From: Psychromonas sp. Urea-02u-13
GTDB taxonomy: Bacteria; Pseudomonadota; Gammaproteobacteria; Enterobacterales; Psychromonadaceae
Length of the DNA: 64,000 bases
Reading direction: 5' to 3'
NCBI RefSeq assembly: GCF_002835995.1
Contig: NZ_PJBZ01000043.1
Location: 62,001 to 126,000, forward strand
Below the pieces are notes generated by a model. The model did no database searches, was not told the origin of the DNA, and saw only the letters and a list, made by a program, of their open reading frames with translations. Below, piece by piece: positions 31,300-40,410 of this stretch. Made by a program: the position numbers and the translations under genes. Within the stretch, counting starts at the first letter, position 1. Each line of letters starts with the position of its first letter.

Positions 31300-31324
31300 A
31301 GCTGTCAGTTGTCAGCTAACAGCT
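31300..31324. repeat. Small palindrome between hisD and hisC
   Basis: AGCTGT and ACAGCT flank a 13-base centre that itself contains TCAGTTGTCAGCT direct-repeat material. It sits in the only sizeable gap inside the his operon. It resembles short intergenic repeats of marine gammaproteobacteria and could stabilise or process the message. Function not shown. Confidence 0.4.
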
Positions 31325-31329
31325 AATTA

Positions 31330-32664
31330 CTATTTTTTATTTAGTTTGTCCATGCGTATTGTCACTGCTCTTTTGTGCGCAGTTAACCCTTCTGCATCAG
31401 CAAGACAAATGACTGTTGGTGCTAAGCGACGTAAACCATCTGCTGTTAATTCTTGCACTGTGTAGCGTTTAACAAAATCTGCTAAACCTAGGCTTGAATA
31501 GGTTTTTGTATAACCGTAAGTCGGTAATACATGATTAGTCCCACTGGCATAATCACCGACCGACTCAGGTGTCCAAGCACCTAAGAAGATAGAACCTGCA
31601 TTTCTCAGACTAGGTTGTAACGCACGAGGATCTTCTGTTTGCACAATAAGGTGCTCTGGTGCGTAACGGTTTGATATTTCAACGGCTTCAGTAATATCTT
31701 CACAAACAATGCTAACACTATGTGCAATTGCTTTTTCAGCAATCTCTTTACGCTCTAACACAGCAAGTTGCTTTTCAAGCTCAATGGCAGTTTGTGCTGC
31801 AATGGTCGCACAAGGTGTGACTAATATTGATTGTGAGTCATGGCCGTGCTCTGCTTGAGATAATAGGTCGGCAGCAATAAAGGCAGGATCTGCATCTTTA
31901 TCGGCAATCACTAATACTTCAGAAGGGCCTGCTGGCATGTCGATAGCCGCGCCTGCAAAATCATTACTGACTTGGCGTTTTGCTTCGGTAACAAATGCGT
32001 TACCCGGGCCAAATATTTTATCAACAGCAGCAATTGTTTCTGTGCCGTAAGCTAGCGCAGCAATGGCTTGCGCGCCACCCACTGTGTAAATCTCATGCAC
32101 ACCACATAATGATGCAGCATATAAAATTTCATCTGCAATCGGTGGTGGTGTACATAATACAACACGTGTACAGCCTGCAATTTGCGCAGGTGCACCGGTC
32201 ATGATCACGGTTGAAGGAAGTGGTGCACTGCCTCCTGGAATGTATAAACCAACGGATTCAATTGCTTGAGTATGCATTTCACAGACAACACCAGGCATTG
32301 TTTCAACACGAATAACATCTTGTATTTGAGCCTGATGAAATTTAACAACCTGTTCATAAGCTGTTTTAATCGCATTTTTAATATCAGAGCCTAAACGCGC
32401 TGTTGCTTGTTCGATATCCGTCACATTTTTGGTGAAATTATCACCTTCGAGTTTATCAAAACGTTTAGTCAATTCAATGACAGCACTGTCACCTTGACGG
32501 CGAACTGCGCTAATAATATCAGCAACGGTATTACCTAACGCTGCTGAATCTGCCATTGCAGGTCGTGCCAATAATTGTGTTTGCTGCGTATCTGATAAAC
32601 CTGTCCAATTGACGGTTTTCATTCCACTTGGTTGTGTTTCGCTTACATTCAGACCAGAAGACAT
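31330..32664 (-). CDS. hisD: Histidinol dehydrogenase
   Basis: 444 residues, the final two oxidations to histidine. NAD- and zinc-dependent. Family signature: IFGPGNAFVTEAKRQV, IDMPAGPSEVLVIAD, DLLSQAEHGHDSQSILV with a zinc ligand His, and APEHLIVQTEDP with catalytic Glu-His. Slightly longer than E. coli HisD (434) owing to an N-terminal stretch. It ends 100 bases before hisC. Confidence 0.98.
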   Translation of the reverse strand: MSSGLNVSETQPSGMKTVNWTGLSDTQQTQLLARPAMADSAALGNTVADIISAVRRQGDSAVIELTKRFDKLEGDNFTKNVTDIEQATARLGSDIKNAIKTAYEQVVKFHQAQIQDVIRVETMPGVVCEMHTQAIESVGLYIPGGSAPLPSTVIMTGAPAQIAGCTRVVLCTPPPIADEILYAASLCGVHEIYTVGGAQAIAALAYGTETIAAVDKIFGPGNAFVTEAKRQVSNDFAGAAIDMPAGPSEVLVIADKDADPAFIAADLLSQAEHGHDSQSILVTPCATIAAQTAIELEKQLAVLERKEIAEKAIAHSVSIVCEDITEAVEISNRYAPEHLIVQTEDPRALQPSLRNAGSIFLGAWTPESVGDYASGTNHVLPTYGYTKTYSSLGLADFVKRYTVQELTADGLRRLAPTVICLADAEGLTAHKRAVTIRMDKLNKK

Positions 32665-32669
32665 GGTGT

Positions 32670-33566
32670 TTACTCCATCATCTTTTCAATTGGTAAAACT
32701 AAAATCGAGCTTGCGCCTAATGTTTTTAGTTGTTCCATTGTTTCCCAGAAAAGGTTTTCTTTACTTACTACGTGCAGTGCAACGTGGTCGCTACTACCTG
32801 CTAATTCCATTACCGTTGGTAAATCTGAACCTGGTAATAAATCTGTAATGGCTTGTAGGTTTGCTTTTGGTGCGTTAAGCATGATGTATTTAGACTCTTT
32901 CGCCGTTTGTACACCATCGATACGTGTTAGTAGTTTATTAACTAGTACCTGTTTCTCATCAGAAAGTGCTTCTTCACGTTGCATCAATACAGCCGTTGAA
33001 CGGTAGATAACTTCAACTTCTTTAAGACCGTTTGCTTCTAATGTTGCGCCAGTAGATACAAGGTCACAAATCGCATCAGCAAGGCCGGCACGTGGGGCAA
33101 CTTCAACTGAACCAGTTAGCATACAAGATGTGTAAGGTACGTTTTCTTCTTCCATGAAACGTTTAAGGATATGGACATAAGTCGTTGCAATACGAAGACC
33201 TGAAAGTGATTGAACACCTTGGTAATCAAAATCATTGTCAACGGCAAGTGAGAAACGACAACCACCAAAGTTCAGCTCTTTTACTACTTTATGTGCAGTC
33301 GCTTCACCGGCAACAGCACGCATCATGCTTTCTTCTTCAAGTACGTTTTGACCGATAAAACCAAGGTCAACAACGCCATCCATAATCAGGCCTGGAATAT
33401 CGTCATCGCGTACACGTAAAATATCAATCGGCATATTTTCACTGTGTGCAATTAAACGCTGAGTATTTAGATTAACTTTGATACCACATGCTTTTAGTAG
33501 TTTAACCGTTGAGTCACTTAAACGGCCTTTCTTCTGTATTGCGATTCTTAAACGTTGCTCTGACAT
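32670..33566 (-). CDS. hisG: ATP phosphoribosyltransferase, long (HisG-L) form
   Basis: 298 residues, first and feedback-controlled enzyme of histidine synthesis. [20 protein letters not shown] begins the catalytic domain, with the PRPP loop [14 protein letters not shown]. The C-terminal ACT-like domain (about 225 onward) binds histidine, so this is the self-sufficient hexameric form without HisZ. ATG 33566 is favoured over ATG 33572 since AAGGA is 8 bases before the former and only 2 before the latter. Expression is controlled by the leader just upstream. Confidence 0.96.
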   Translation of the reverse strand: MSEQRLRIAIQKKGRLSDSTVKLLKACGIKVNLNTQRLIAHSENMPIDILRVRDDDIPGLIMDGVVDLGFIGQNVLEEESMMRAVAGEATAHKVVKELNFGGCRFSLAVDNDFDYQGVQSLSGLRIATTYVHILKRFMEEENVPYTSCMLTGSVEVAPRAGLADAICDLVSTGATLEANGLKEVEVIYRSTAVLMQREEALSDEKQVLVNKLLTRIDGVQTAKESKYIMLNAPKANLQAITDLLPGSDLPTVMELAGSSDHVALHVVSKENLFWETMEQLKTLGASSILVLPIEKMME

Positions 33567-33642
33567 AGTCATTTTCCTTGCTGTGTGCCCATTTTATTTA
33601 ACGGGTAATTAATCTTACCGGGTTAAAACAACGGGGCTATAA

Positions 33643-33679
33643 ACTAAAAAACCCTCGGGAGATTTACTTCCGAGGGTTT
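33643..33679 (-). terminator. his operon attenuator (leader terminator)
   Basis: On the minus strand AAACCCTCGG pairs with CCGAGGGTTT around an 11-base loop and is followed by TTT AGTTT. It lies between the leader peptide and hisG, where an attenuator belongs. Confidence 0.88.
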
Positions 33680-33740
33680 ATATTTTTTGGTAACCGTTGG
33701 AAGCACATAAAACCTCTCCCAAGAACAAAATCCTGAAAGA

Positions 33741-33788
33741 TTAGATAGTATGATGGTGATGCTGTGCTTTCAGAATAACTTTTTTCAC
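33741..33788 (-). CDS. hisL: his operon leader peptide
   Basis: 15-residue peptide MKKVILKAQHHHHTI starting at GTG, with four consecutive histidine codons (CAT CAC CAT CAT). CTGAAAG within the frame (33767-33773) can pair with CTTTCAG just past the stop (33733-33739), enclosing the His codons, the usual 1:2 leader stem. Ribosome stalling at the His codons when His-tRNA is scarce should prevent the terminator at 33649-33679 from forming. E. coli has seven His codons; this version is shorter. The start is GTG because no ATG is in frame; the RBS is weak. Confidence 0.85.
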   Translation of the reverse strand: MKKVILKAQHHHHTI

Positions 33789-33920
33789 GGTTACGTAAAT
33801 CTCTTTAAATTAATTGAATGTAGATTACCAATCTAGGGCTGAAAAGTGAACTGTTTTTTCAGTATAAGTAAGATAAATATCGAATAAATATGCACTATCT
33901 TTGATTATTCAACCTTATGT

Positions 33921-34499
33921 TTACCCTTTTCGTTGCTCTTTTTCGTCTTCATTATCTAACAATAAATCTTCAAGTGTCGACAAGCTACTATTCGCTATCG
34001 GCATCACTTTATTATCAGGCATCAAAGGCGCAATACTGTCGATCGCTTTTTTAGTGTCTGTAAGGTTTGCTGCCGTTAATAATGGGTTGGCATCAATGGG
34101 ATCATGGGCTAAACATTCAGGGTGAGGCGCAATGTTGTTTTTTGCCGCTTTCTCTTTAATACTCTCAGCCGTTGGCGCTACCGCCGTTGCACTGTCTTCA
34201 CCGGCTAAAGCCGCAGCAAAAGAGCCTGCAATACCGGTACTTAATTCACCAAAGACACCTTCAAGACTGTCTTTAATTGAAGCTGGACCTGCTTTGGGTG
34301 TTTGGCCAAGCATACTGAGGCCTGCATCTAATGCTTGGTTTGCAGGTGCAGGTAGGACACTTGCTTTATTTTTCATTGCAAAACCTAAGGTTTTGCTAAA
34401 GGCTTCGCCTCCAGATGATTTTTCTTTCGCTGTACTATTGCTTGATGCTGAATCTGAGAATTTATTTTGAATGTTGTTAAGTGCGCTTAAAGTTGACAT
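33921..34499 (-). CDS. Hypothetical protein translationally coupled to flgT
   Basis: 192 residues, Ala/Ser-rich, probably disordered at the N-terminus, no signal peptide. The ATG shares one base with the flgT stop (TAATG), so it is translated with FlgT. Segments: SALNNIQNKFSDSASS, GEAFSKTLGFAMKNK, SLEGVFGELSTGIAGSFAAAL and a C-terminal acidic STLEDLLLDNEDEKEQ. I do not recognise it. The low-complexity composition and partner genes are compatible with an accessory role in flagellar basal-body building, inferred from coupling only. Confidence 0.65.
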   Translation of the reverse strand: MSTLSALNNIQNKFSDSASSNSTAKEKSSGGEAFSKTLGFAMKNKASVLPAPANQALDAGLSMLGQTPKAGPASIKDSLEGVFGELSTGIAGSFAAALAGEDSATAVAPTAESIKEKAAKNNIAPHPECLAHDPIDANPLLTAANLTDTKKAIDSIAPLMPDNKVMPIANSSLSTLEDLLLDNEDEKEQRKG

Positions 34500-35722
34500 T
34501 ACCATTCACCTTTATCAGTTGATTGTTGAGTTTCATATTTTTCTGCTAATCGCTGCAATGTGTATTCATCAACAGGCGTTAACATGTCTCTAATTTGGAT
34601 GTTATTCATATCAGTTGGATCGATTGTTTTTAAAATGGCACGATTTGCTTGTACCGACACGACCGTCAGTAAAATATCATCGGGAATAAAAATCGTACCT
34701 TGAGGTTGATATTGGCTACGAATTAACTGAAATTTATCGCCTTTCTCAACATCATTATTGTGCCCGATATTCATGATCACTTGATCGTTGTATTGCGAAA
34801 TAATCGTGGCCATTGTGGGTTTGCAATAAAGTGATTTCTGAATATCTTTGACCACTTTATTGATGTTTTCATCAATTATCTTGCCATAATCTGTTTGCCA
34901 AAACTCCGCACCTTTAACATCAAAGCGATGTGTCATTTTATAAGGCCACTCGCTGGTTGCTGCGTAATTTTTTTGAAATATGGTGGTATTGTTAATCGCA
35001 TCAACCAAAAAAACATTCATCTGAAAGTGACGTTTATGAACCGTATTTTTAATTAATAAATAATTCGTTGTTTCATAAAAATCTGACATATCTTCAATCG
35101 TGCCAAATAACACATATTGAACGTTATACTTACTGGCTATCTGCGGGGCAATATCTAATATTTGTAATTCATTATTATAATGAGAATCACGGGTGAAGGC
35201 TATTTGTTGGGCCATTACGTAACGTGGGTCTATTTTCGATGACTGGCGTTTTAATTGATAATACAAACGTTGTGAAATGGCTTCATCACTTTCGTAAATA
35301 CCGCCTAATTGGGCATGTTGTCGAGACTCTAAATGGAAGGGGCCAACAAAGATAGGTTTAGCGTATTTCTCTTGCGGGCAACTAGAAAAGGGGTATAAAT
35401 CGGCTTCAATGGTGACATGTATAATTCCAGCGATCACTTTTTCGCTAAGTAAGCGCATATCATGAATTTCGCCATTACTACGTACAACGATTTCATCAAC
35501 GGTTAGCAGGCCTGATTCTACAACCTGACGTGTTTCTACACTCGTTCCAGCTTGATGCACAACCGTAAGTAATGCATTAGAGATGGCTTTATCACGAGAC
35601 TTATCCATGTTACCCGGGATCAGTTCTGCACTGCCACTTCCGGTAAACCAGGCTGCTTGCAGACTAAATGAGCAACTAAGTAATACACTGATGATTAAAC
35701 TACATTGTTGTATATATCGCAT
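34499..35722 (-). CDS. flgT: Flagellar H-ring protein FlgT
   Basis: 407 residues with a cleavable signal peptide (SLIISVLLSCSFSLQA). FlgT forms the outer (H) ring around the basal body of marine flagella and is needed to recruit MotX/MotY. Family features: N-terminal WFTGSGSAELIPGNMDKSRDKAISNALLTV domain, a middle TolB-like part with YVLFGTIEDMSDF, and the C-terminal GHNNDVEKGDKFQLIR beta domain. RBS AAGGGTTAAATA. Usually flgT lies with flgA/flgM/flgN or flgOP; here only flgH is present, 10 bases upstream. Confidence 0.88.
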   Translation of the reverse strand: MRYIQQCSLIISVLLSCSFSLQAAWFTGSGSAELIPGNMDKSRDKAISNALLTVVHQAGTSVETRQVVESGLLTVDEIVVRSNGEIHDMRLLSEKVIAGIIHVTIEADLYPFSSCPQEKYAKPIFVGPFHLESRQHAQLGGIYESDEAISQRLYYQLKRQSSKIDPRYVMAQQIAFTRDSHYNNELQILDIAPQIASKYNVQYVLFGTIEDMSDFYETTNYLLIKNTVHKRHFQMNVFLVDAINNTTIFQKNYAATSEWPYKMTHRFDVKGAEFWQTDYGKIIDENINKVVKDIQKSLYCKPTMATIISQYNDQVIMNIGHNNDVEKGDKFQLIRSQYQPQGTIFIPDDILLTVVSVQANRAILKTIDPTDMNNIQIRDMLTPVDEYTLQRLAEKYETQQSTDKGEW

Positions 35723-35732
35723 TATTTAACCC

Positions 35733-36488
35733 TTAAATCGGCCATAAACTACCACTGAATAAGGACGATAACCAGCCACGTGTTTGCACATCGGCATGTT
35801 CACCTGTTGCACTAAACTCAATGCGACTATCGGCAACTTGATATGACTCAACTGAATTTTCTTCTGAAATATCTAATGGTCTAATAATACCGGTAAGGCG
35901 GATATATTCTTTACCGTTATTGATCACTAACCATTTTTCACCGCGGACGACTAAGTTGCCATTATTTAAAATATCAACCACAGAGACAGTAATTCTTCCT
36001 GAAAGGTTGTGGCGTTGGCTACTACCGGATTCACCATCAAAGTTTTGGTCTTGACTCATACCAAGTTCGACCACTTTACCATTTACTGTCATGCTGCCAC
36101 CGGGCACTGTAATAGGATCCAGTGTGTAATCATTTTCATTCGAAAGATTCGATTTAGCTGATTTAGTGGCAACGGTTTCTTCTTTTAATAGCACATTAAT
36201 CGTGTCGCCTAGTGCAAATGTTGGTGAATAACTGTATAAATCACTGGCAATATGAATATTAAATAAAGAACCCGTTATCTCGATTGGCGCGGGTTCTCTA
36301 CGCGGTTCAATCGGTGCATAATAAGGGTCTCCTGGAATTGGAGAACTGCTATGGGTGCTTGCAGTTACTTGACGCTGTTCGTTGTCTTGTTTTTCTTGTA
36401 CTTTTTCAGTGACGCCTTCGACACTTTCGACAATAGCTGAGCAGCCAGGAAGAAATGCGAGGTAAAATAGAACGATAAATTTGTTCAT
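35733..36488 (-). CDS. flgH: Flagellar L-ring lipoprotein FlgH
   Basis: 251 residues; lipobox LPGC with Cys16 for outer-membrane anchoring. FlgH signatures: GSLFNIHIASDLYSYSPTFALGDTINVLLKEET, FDGESGSSQRHNLSGRITVSV, GNLVVRGEKWLVINNGKEY, IRLTGIIRPLDI and the final GWLSSLF..SLWPI. A Pro/Ser-rich extension after the lipobox makes it about 20 residues longer than E. coli FlgH (232). It forms the bushing through the outer membrane with the FlgI P-ring. Finding flgH away from flgI and flgG is unusual. Confidence 0.9.
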   Translation of the reverse strand: MNKFIVLFYLAFLPGCSAIVESVEGVTEKVQEKQDNEQRQVTASTHSSSPIPGDPYYAPIEPRREPAPIEITGSLFNIHIASDLYSYSPTFALGDTINVLLKEETVATKSAKSNLSNENDYTLDPITVPGGSMTVNGKVVELGMSQDQNFDGESGSSQRHNLSGRITVSVVDILNNGNLVVRGEKWLVINNGKEYIRLTGIIRPLDISEENSVESYQVADSRIEFSATGEHADVQTRGWLSSLFSGSLWPI

Positions 36489-36660
36489 TACTAAGAGTCC
36501 ATTAGAGATTCGTTTGAAATATATTGTAGGTTAAGCCGGACTTTAGCATTGCGAAGGTTAAGGTTGGGTTAATATTTTTAAAAATAGTCATGTAATTAGT
36601 GTTTTTCGCCTTCGGTTGTTTCATATCCTCTTGTTACTTTAATTTAAAAGATTAATAAAT

Positions 36661-37341
36661 ATGCTAAACCTGCTTTTAGTTGAAGATAATATTGACCTTG
36701 CTAGTGGGGTTATTGATTATTTTTCACTTGAAAATATACGCTGTGATTATGCAAATAATGGTGTCTCTGGATTAAATTTAATCACAGAAAATGCTTATCA
36801 AGTGATCATTCTGGATCTTGGTTTGCCACAAATGGACGGCTTAACACTGTGTCGGAATATTCGAGAACAAGGCATTGATACCCCCGTTATCATGCTGACT
36901 GCACGTGATGCGCTCGCCGATAAAATTAAAGGTTTTGATGCAGGGGCTGATGATTATTTAGTCAAACCCTTTGATATGGATGAACTTGTTGTACGTGTTC
37001 GTACATTATCACGACGTCGTAGTGGGCAAATGAAGTCACTGACGATTGGTAAATTGAAGCTTAATCTCTTAGATAAAACCGTCTATTGCGATGATCAATT
37101 ATTAAAACTCTCCCCGACAGGGCTAAAAATATTAACCCTACTCATGTCGAATAGCCCTAATGCGGTCAGCCGTAATACATTAATAGAGCGTATCTGGGGA
37201 GATGCTAGCCCCGATAGTAATAGCTTAAAAGTACATATACATCATTTACGAAAACAGCTTGATTTAGTTCAACAAAGTGAGTTGTTACACACCATAAAAG
37301 GGCATGGTTTTGCGTTTAGGTTGGATCAACCGCATGAGTAA
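36661..37341 (+). CDS. OmpR-family response regulator
   Basis: 226 residues. Receiver domain with acidic pocket VEDN, phospho-acceptor Asp52 in VIILDLGLPQMDG, Thr in VIMLTARDA and Lys in YLVKPFDMDELVVRV. C-terminal winged helix with LSPTGLKILTLLMSNSPNAVSR and LKVHIHHLRKQLD. Similar to the QseB/PmrA branch. Divergent from flgH with a 172-base shared control region. The following kinase overlaps its last 8 bases. Target genes are unknown; the neighbouring flgH-flgT operon is a reasonable candidate. Confidence 0.92.
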   Translation: MLNLLLVEDNIDLASGVIDYFSLENIRCDYANNGVSGLNLITENAYQVIILDLGLPQMDGLTLCRNIREQGIDTPVIMLTARDALADKIKGFDAGADDYLVKPFDMDELVVRVRTLSRRRSGQMKSLTIGKLKLNLLDKTVYCDDQLLKLSPTGLKILTLLMSNSPNAVSRNTLIERIWGDASPDSNSLKVHIHHLRKQLDLVQQSELLHTIKGHGFAFRLDQPHE

Positions 37342-38646
37342 CGATAAAACAATCAATAAAGACACGATAACGGCCAATAAAAGCCAGCCTAAAAAAAAAC
37401 TAATCGACGTCTTTTTTCTTTATTAGGCATTTTATTACTCGGTGTTAGTTTGATTTTGTCTTTTGCCTATTTCGCCTATTTTTCGTTTATTGACGGTGTC
37501 AAAGTGAGTTTGCTATTAACCATGGGTGAACTGGCAAAAGTGGAAGGGGTGAGTAACGGTAATCCGGTGTCGGTATTAGTTTTCTCGATTGCTAGTGCCT
37601 GGCAAGATATACCTGTCGATATTCAAGCGAAGTGTGCACAAGCTAACCTGCAATTAAATGACGTATGTGTCGTTGTCACTCGCGATAGTATTTTTTCAGT
37701 GCCTAATGCTATCTTTATTGTTTCTTTATTCACTAATGAAGAAGGGCTACTCCGTTTTGTTTCACATTCCGCATTAATTAATGCTTCTGGCACCGCGCAC
37801 ACATCATTGATTTTTATACTGGCGATTATCGCTATTATTATTTTTACAGCGGTGGTGATGGCGATAGTACTTTACGAAAACCATTCTGTTAAGCGCCTAC
37901 GAGACTGGGCTAAATCACTTACTGCAACGAGTTTACAGCTAGCGCCTCCTGACTTTAATTATATTGAATTAAATTCGCTGGCAAAGATTATCCACGGCAG
38001 TTTAAATTCAGTGCAAGTGACTCTCGAGAGAGAGCATCAGTTTTTACGTAATGCCAGCCATGAATTACGCACTCCCATTACTGTGATTAACAGTAATCTT
38101 GCGCTATTAGAAAAAATGAAACAAGCCAATAAATCCGAACAGCAACAACAAGTGGTGTTAGGCCGTATCACGCGTGCTAACTCAACTATGTTGCATATAA
38201 CCGAAACATTATTATGGTTAAGTCGCGAAGATGAACGTTCGGTGAGTTATAGCTTATTGCGCCTAGATACTTTGGTTGAGTCTGCCGTTGATAGCTTGCG
38301 TTATTTGTTATTTGGTAAGCAAGTTTCGGTGCAGTTAGAGACGTTAAACAGTGAGCTGGAATTACCACTGGGAGGCTGTCATATTGTGGTGGCTAATCTG
38401 TTACGTAATGCTTTTCAACATACTGATAATGGTATAGTAACCATTAAGCAAGGCACTAATTTCATTAGTATTCGTAACGTTAACGCTGAAGCGAGCAGCT
38501 GTTCACAGGATCAACCTATTAGTTTTGGCTTAGGGTTAAAATTGATTAACAAACTAAGCAAACAATTTGGTTGGAAATACCACAGTGTGATTGAAGATCG
38601 TGGCTATTACGTCGAGGTGCATTTTTTAACCTCGAGCACGCAATAA
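37334..38646 (+). CDS. Sensor histidine kinase with apparent frameshift at an A9 tract
   Basis: Partner of the preceding regulator. The long frame begins only inside the first membrane helix (TTG 37450) with no RBS. The natural start is ATG 37334, overlapping the regulator stop, reading MSNDKTINKDTITANKSQPK, but that frame stops at 37424. Moving back one base within the nine A at 37391-37399 joins it to KKTNRRLFSLLGILLLGVSL and a complete 437-residue kinase. Features: two membrane helices around a ~90-residue periplasmic sensor, phospho-His in FLRNASHELRTPI, N-box VVANLLRNAFQHT and FGLGLKLINKL. Either a phase-variable or slippage-dependent gene, a fresh mutation, or a base-call error in the homopolymer. 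Confidence 0.8.
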
Positions 38647-38656
38647 TTATGATTTT

Positions 38657-38818
38657 TTACTCTGTGATGGCTTGTTCAGTCTCATTTTCTTGAGCAAGTG
38701 CTAACTTTTCACGTTCTGCTTTAGAAACATATGTTGCCTTACTATTAGGGCCTTTTTTTGCATTCATTTTTTTTATACGTGAATTTAAAATCTTATTTAA
38801 TTTTTTCTTGCGGTTCAT
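38657..38818 (-). CDS. DUF2986 family small basic protein
   Basis: 53 residues: MNRKKKLNKILNSRIKKMNA, then KKGPNSKATYVSKAEREKLA and an acidic tail. Strongly basic N-terminus and YVSKAEREKL are the family hallmarks in Shewanella, Vibrio and relatives. RBS AGGAACCAATT precedes the ATG. Converges with the kinase, whose stop is 10 bases away. Function unknown; charge suggests nucleic-acid or ribosome binding. Confidence 0.85.
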   Translation of the reverse strand: MNRKKKLNKILNSRIKKMNAKKGPNSKATYVSKAEREKLALAQENETEQAITE

Positions 38819-39060
38819 AATTGGTTCCTAGCTTTTTAAAAAATGGCATTGTAAAGGTCTGGTTAGTAAATACAAGTTTTAGCATAACCAACAGATTATG
38901 TAATTGAATTGTTTTTTGTTAAAAATACAGTGAAATAACACAATAAAGCGATGATAAATTAGCCAGTGTTACATTATACTGTCCAATAATTTATATATAC
39001 AATAAGACTACTCAGCTATTTAGCATGATGGCTGCATCGTGCACATTAAGGGACTCTACT

Positions 39061-40065
39061 ATGATCACTACCAACTTGCCACTTACCGACATCCATCGCC
39101 ACCTTGACGGTAACATTCGTATTCAGACCATTTTAGAACTCGGTCAAAAATTTGCATTAGATCTTCCGGCTTTTACGGTTGAATCCCTTCGTCCTTTTGT
39201 GCAAGTAGTAGAAACAGAAGCAAATTTAGTGGCTTTCTTATCAAAGCTTGATTGGGGAGTTGCTGTATTAGGTGATCTTGATGCCTGTCGTCGTGTGGCT
39301 TATGAAAATGTTGAAGATGCTAAAAATGCGCGTATTGATTATACAGAACTGCGTTTTTCACCTTATTACATGGCGATGAAACATAACTTACCGATTGCGG
39401 GTGTTGTTGAAGCAGTGGTTGACGGCGTACAAGCGGGTTGCCGTGATTTTAATGTTAAAGCTAATTTGATTGGTATTTTAAGTCGTACTTTTGGCGAAGA
39501 AGCCTGTTCACAAGAGTTGCAGGGATTACTTTCACAAAAAGATAATCTCGTTGCGGTTGATTTAGCGGGTGATGAGCTGGGTAAGCCGGGCGATCTTTTT
39601 GTAGGACATTTCAAAAAAGTGCGTGATGCAGGGCTACAAGTCACTGTGCATGCGGGTGAAGCTGCCGGTGCTGCGAGTATGTGGCAAGCCATTAATGAAT
39701 TAGGCGCTGTGCGTATTGGTCACGGGGTTAAAGCGATTGAAGATCCTAAACTGATGGATTATTTAGCGCTTCATCAAATTGGTATTGAGTCATGCATTAC
39801 CTCAAACCTACAAACAAGCACCATTGCTGATATTAAAAATCATCCCATTAAAACTTTCCTAGAGCATGGTATTAGCGCGTCACTTAATACGGATGATCCC
39901 GCTGTTGAAGGCATTGAATTGCCTTTTGAATATGAAGTGGCGGCTCCCAATGCAGGTCTAAGCCTAATGCAGATTCGTCAAGCTCAAATCAACGGTTTAG
40001 AGCAAGCCTTTCTTTCTGATAAAGAAAAGCAAATATTACGCGAAATGGCTTTATTACGTGGTTAA
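39061..40065 (+). CDS. add: Adenosine deaminase
   Basis: 334 residues, zinc TIM-barrel hydrolase making inosine from adenosine. Metal and catalytic residues visible: [11 protein letters not shown] (HxH), [25 protein letters not shown] and SLNTDDPAV with the zinc Asp. ATG 39061 ([14 protein letters not shown]) is chosen because AAGGGACTCTACT precedes it, and because a 12-codon upstream extension does not align with the family. No adenine riboswitch is apparent in the 240 bases upstream, unlike in Vibrio vulnificus. Monocistronic. Confidence 0.96.
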   Translation: MITTNLPLTDIHRHLDGNIRIQTILELGQKFALDLPAFTVESLRPFVQVVETEANLVAFLSKLDWGVAVLGDLDACRRVAYENVEDAKNARIDYTELRFSPYYMAMKHNLPIAGVVEAVVDGVQAGCRDFNVKANLIGILSRTFGEEACSQELQGLLSQKDNLVAVDLAGDELGKPGDLFVGHFKKVRDAGLQVTVHAGEAAGAASMWQAINELGAVRIGHGVKAIEDPKLMDYLALHQIGIESCITSNLQTSTIADIKNHPIKTFLEHGISASLNTDDPAVEGIELPFEYEVAAPNAGLSLMQIRQAQINGLEQAFLSDKEKQILREMALLRG

Positions 40066-40179
40066 CAAATAATAATCAATTATTTGTCGTTTTTCATTTA
40101 AGCATTGATCACTTCTGCCGATAACCTTTATAGAGAGTTATATTATTTCTTATTTGAGGTTATCGACGGGAGAGGTTCA

Positions 40180-40410
40180 ATGAGTCAGCATTTAATTACA
40201 CAATTTATTAACCGCACTTATATTTTTAAGCCCTTTAGCGATTCAAAAATTGCCAATCAAAAACTTAAAAAATACCAACCTTCAAATAGAAAAAATAATA
40301 GCTCCCCGGAAGATGTTGCTGAAAGCACGCATAATCTCAAAAAAATACATATCAAAGAAAAAACGGTTCACGACGCGGAATCACAATCTGTCATTGATAT
40401 TACGGTTTAA
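40180..40410 (+). CDS. Small basic hypothetical protein
   Basis: 76 residues. The start at 40180 has a strong GAGAGG four bases ahead; the frame continues upstream without a ribosome site. Basic, no membrane segment: QHLITQFINRTYIFKPF then a Lys/Asn-rich middle. Unrecognised. Its 3' end overlaps the converging YgbA-like gene by 11 bases. Confidence 0.5.
   Translation: MSQHLITQFINRTYIFKPFSDSKIANQKLKKYQPSNRKNNSSPEDVAESTHNLKKIHIKEKTVHDAESQSVIDITV

Noticed and set aside
37450-37452. TTG as genuine kinase start
   Set aside because: It lies inside the first membrane helix, has no Shine-Dalgarno, and would remove conserved N-terminal residues that continue in frame upstream to the A9 tract.
38819-39060. 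Possible adenine riboswitch upstream of add
   Set aside because: The conserved purine-aptamer core and its paired stems are not visible; the region is plain AT-rich sequence.
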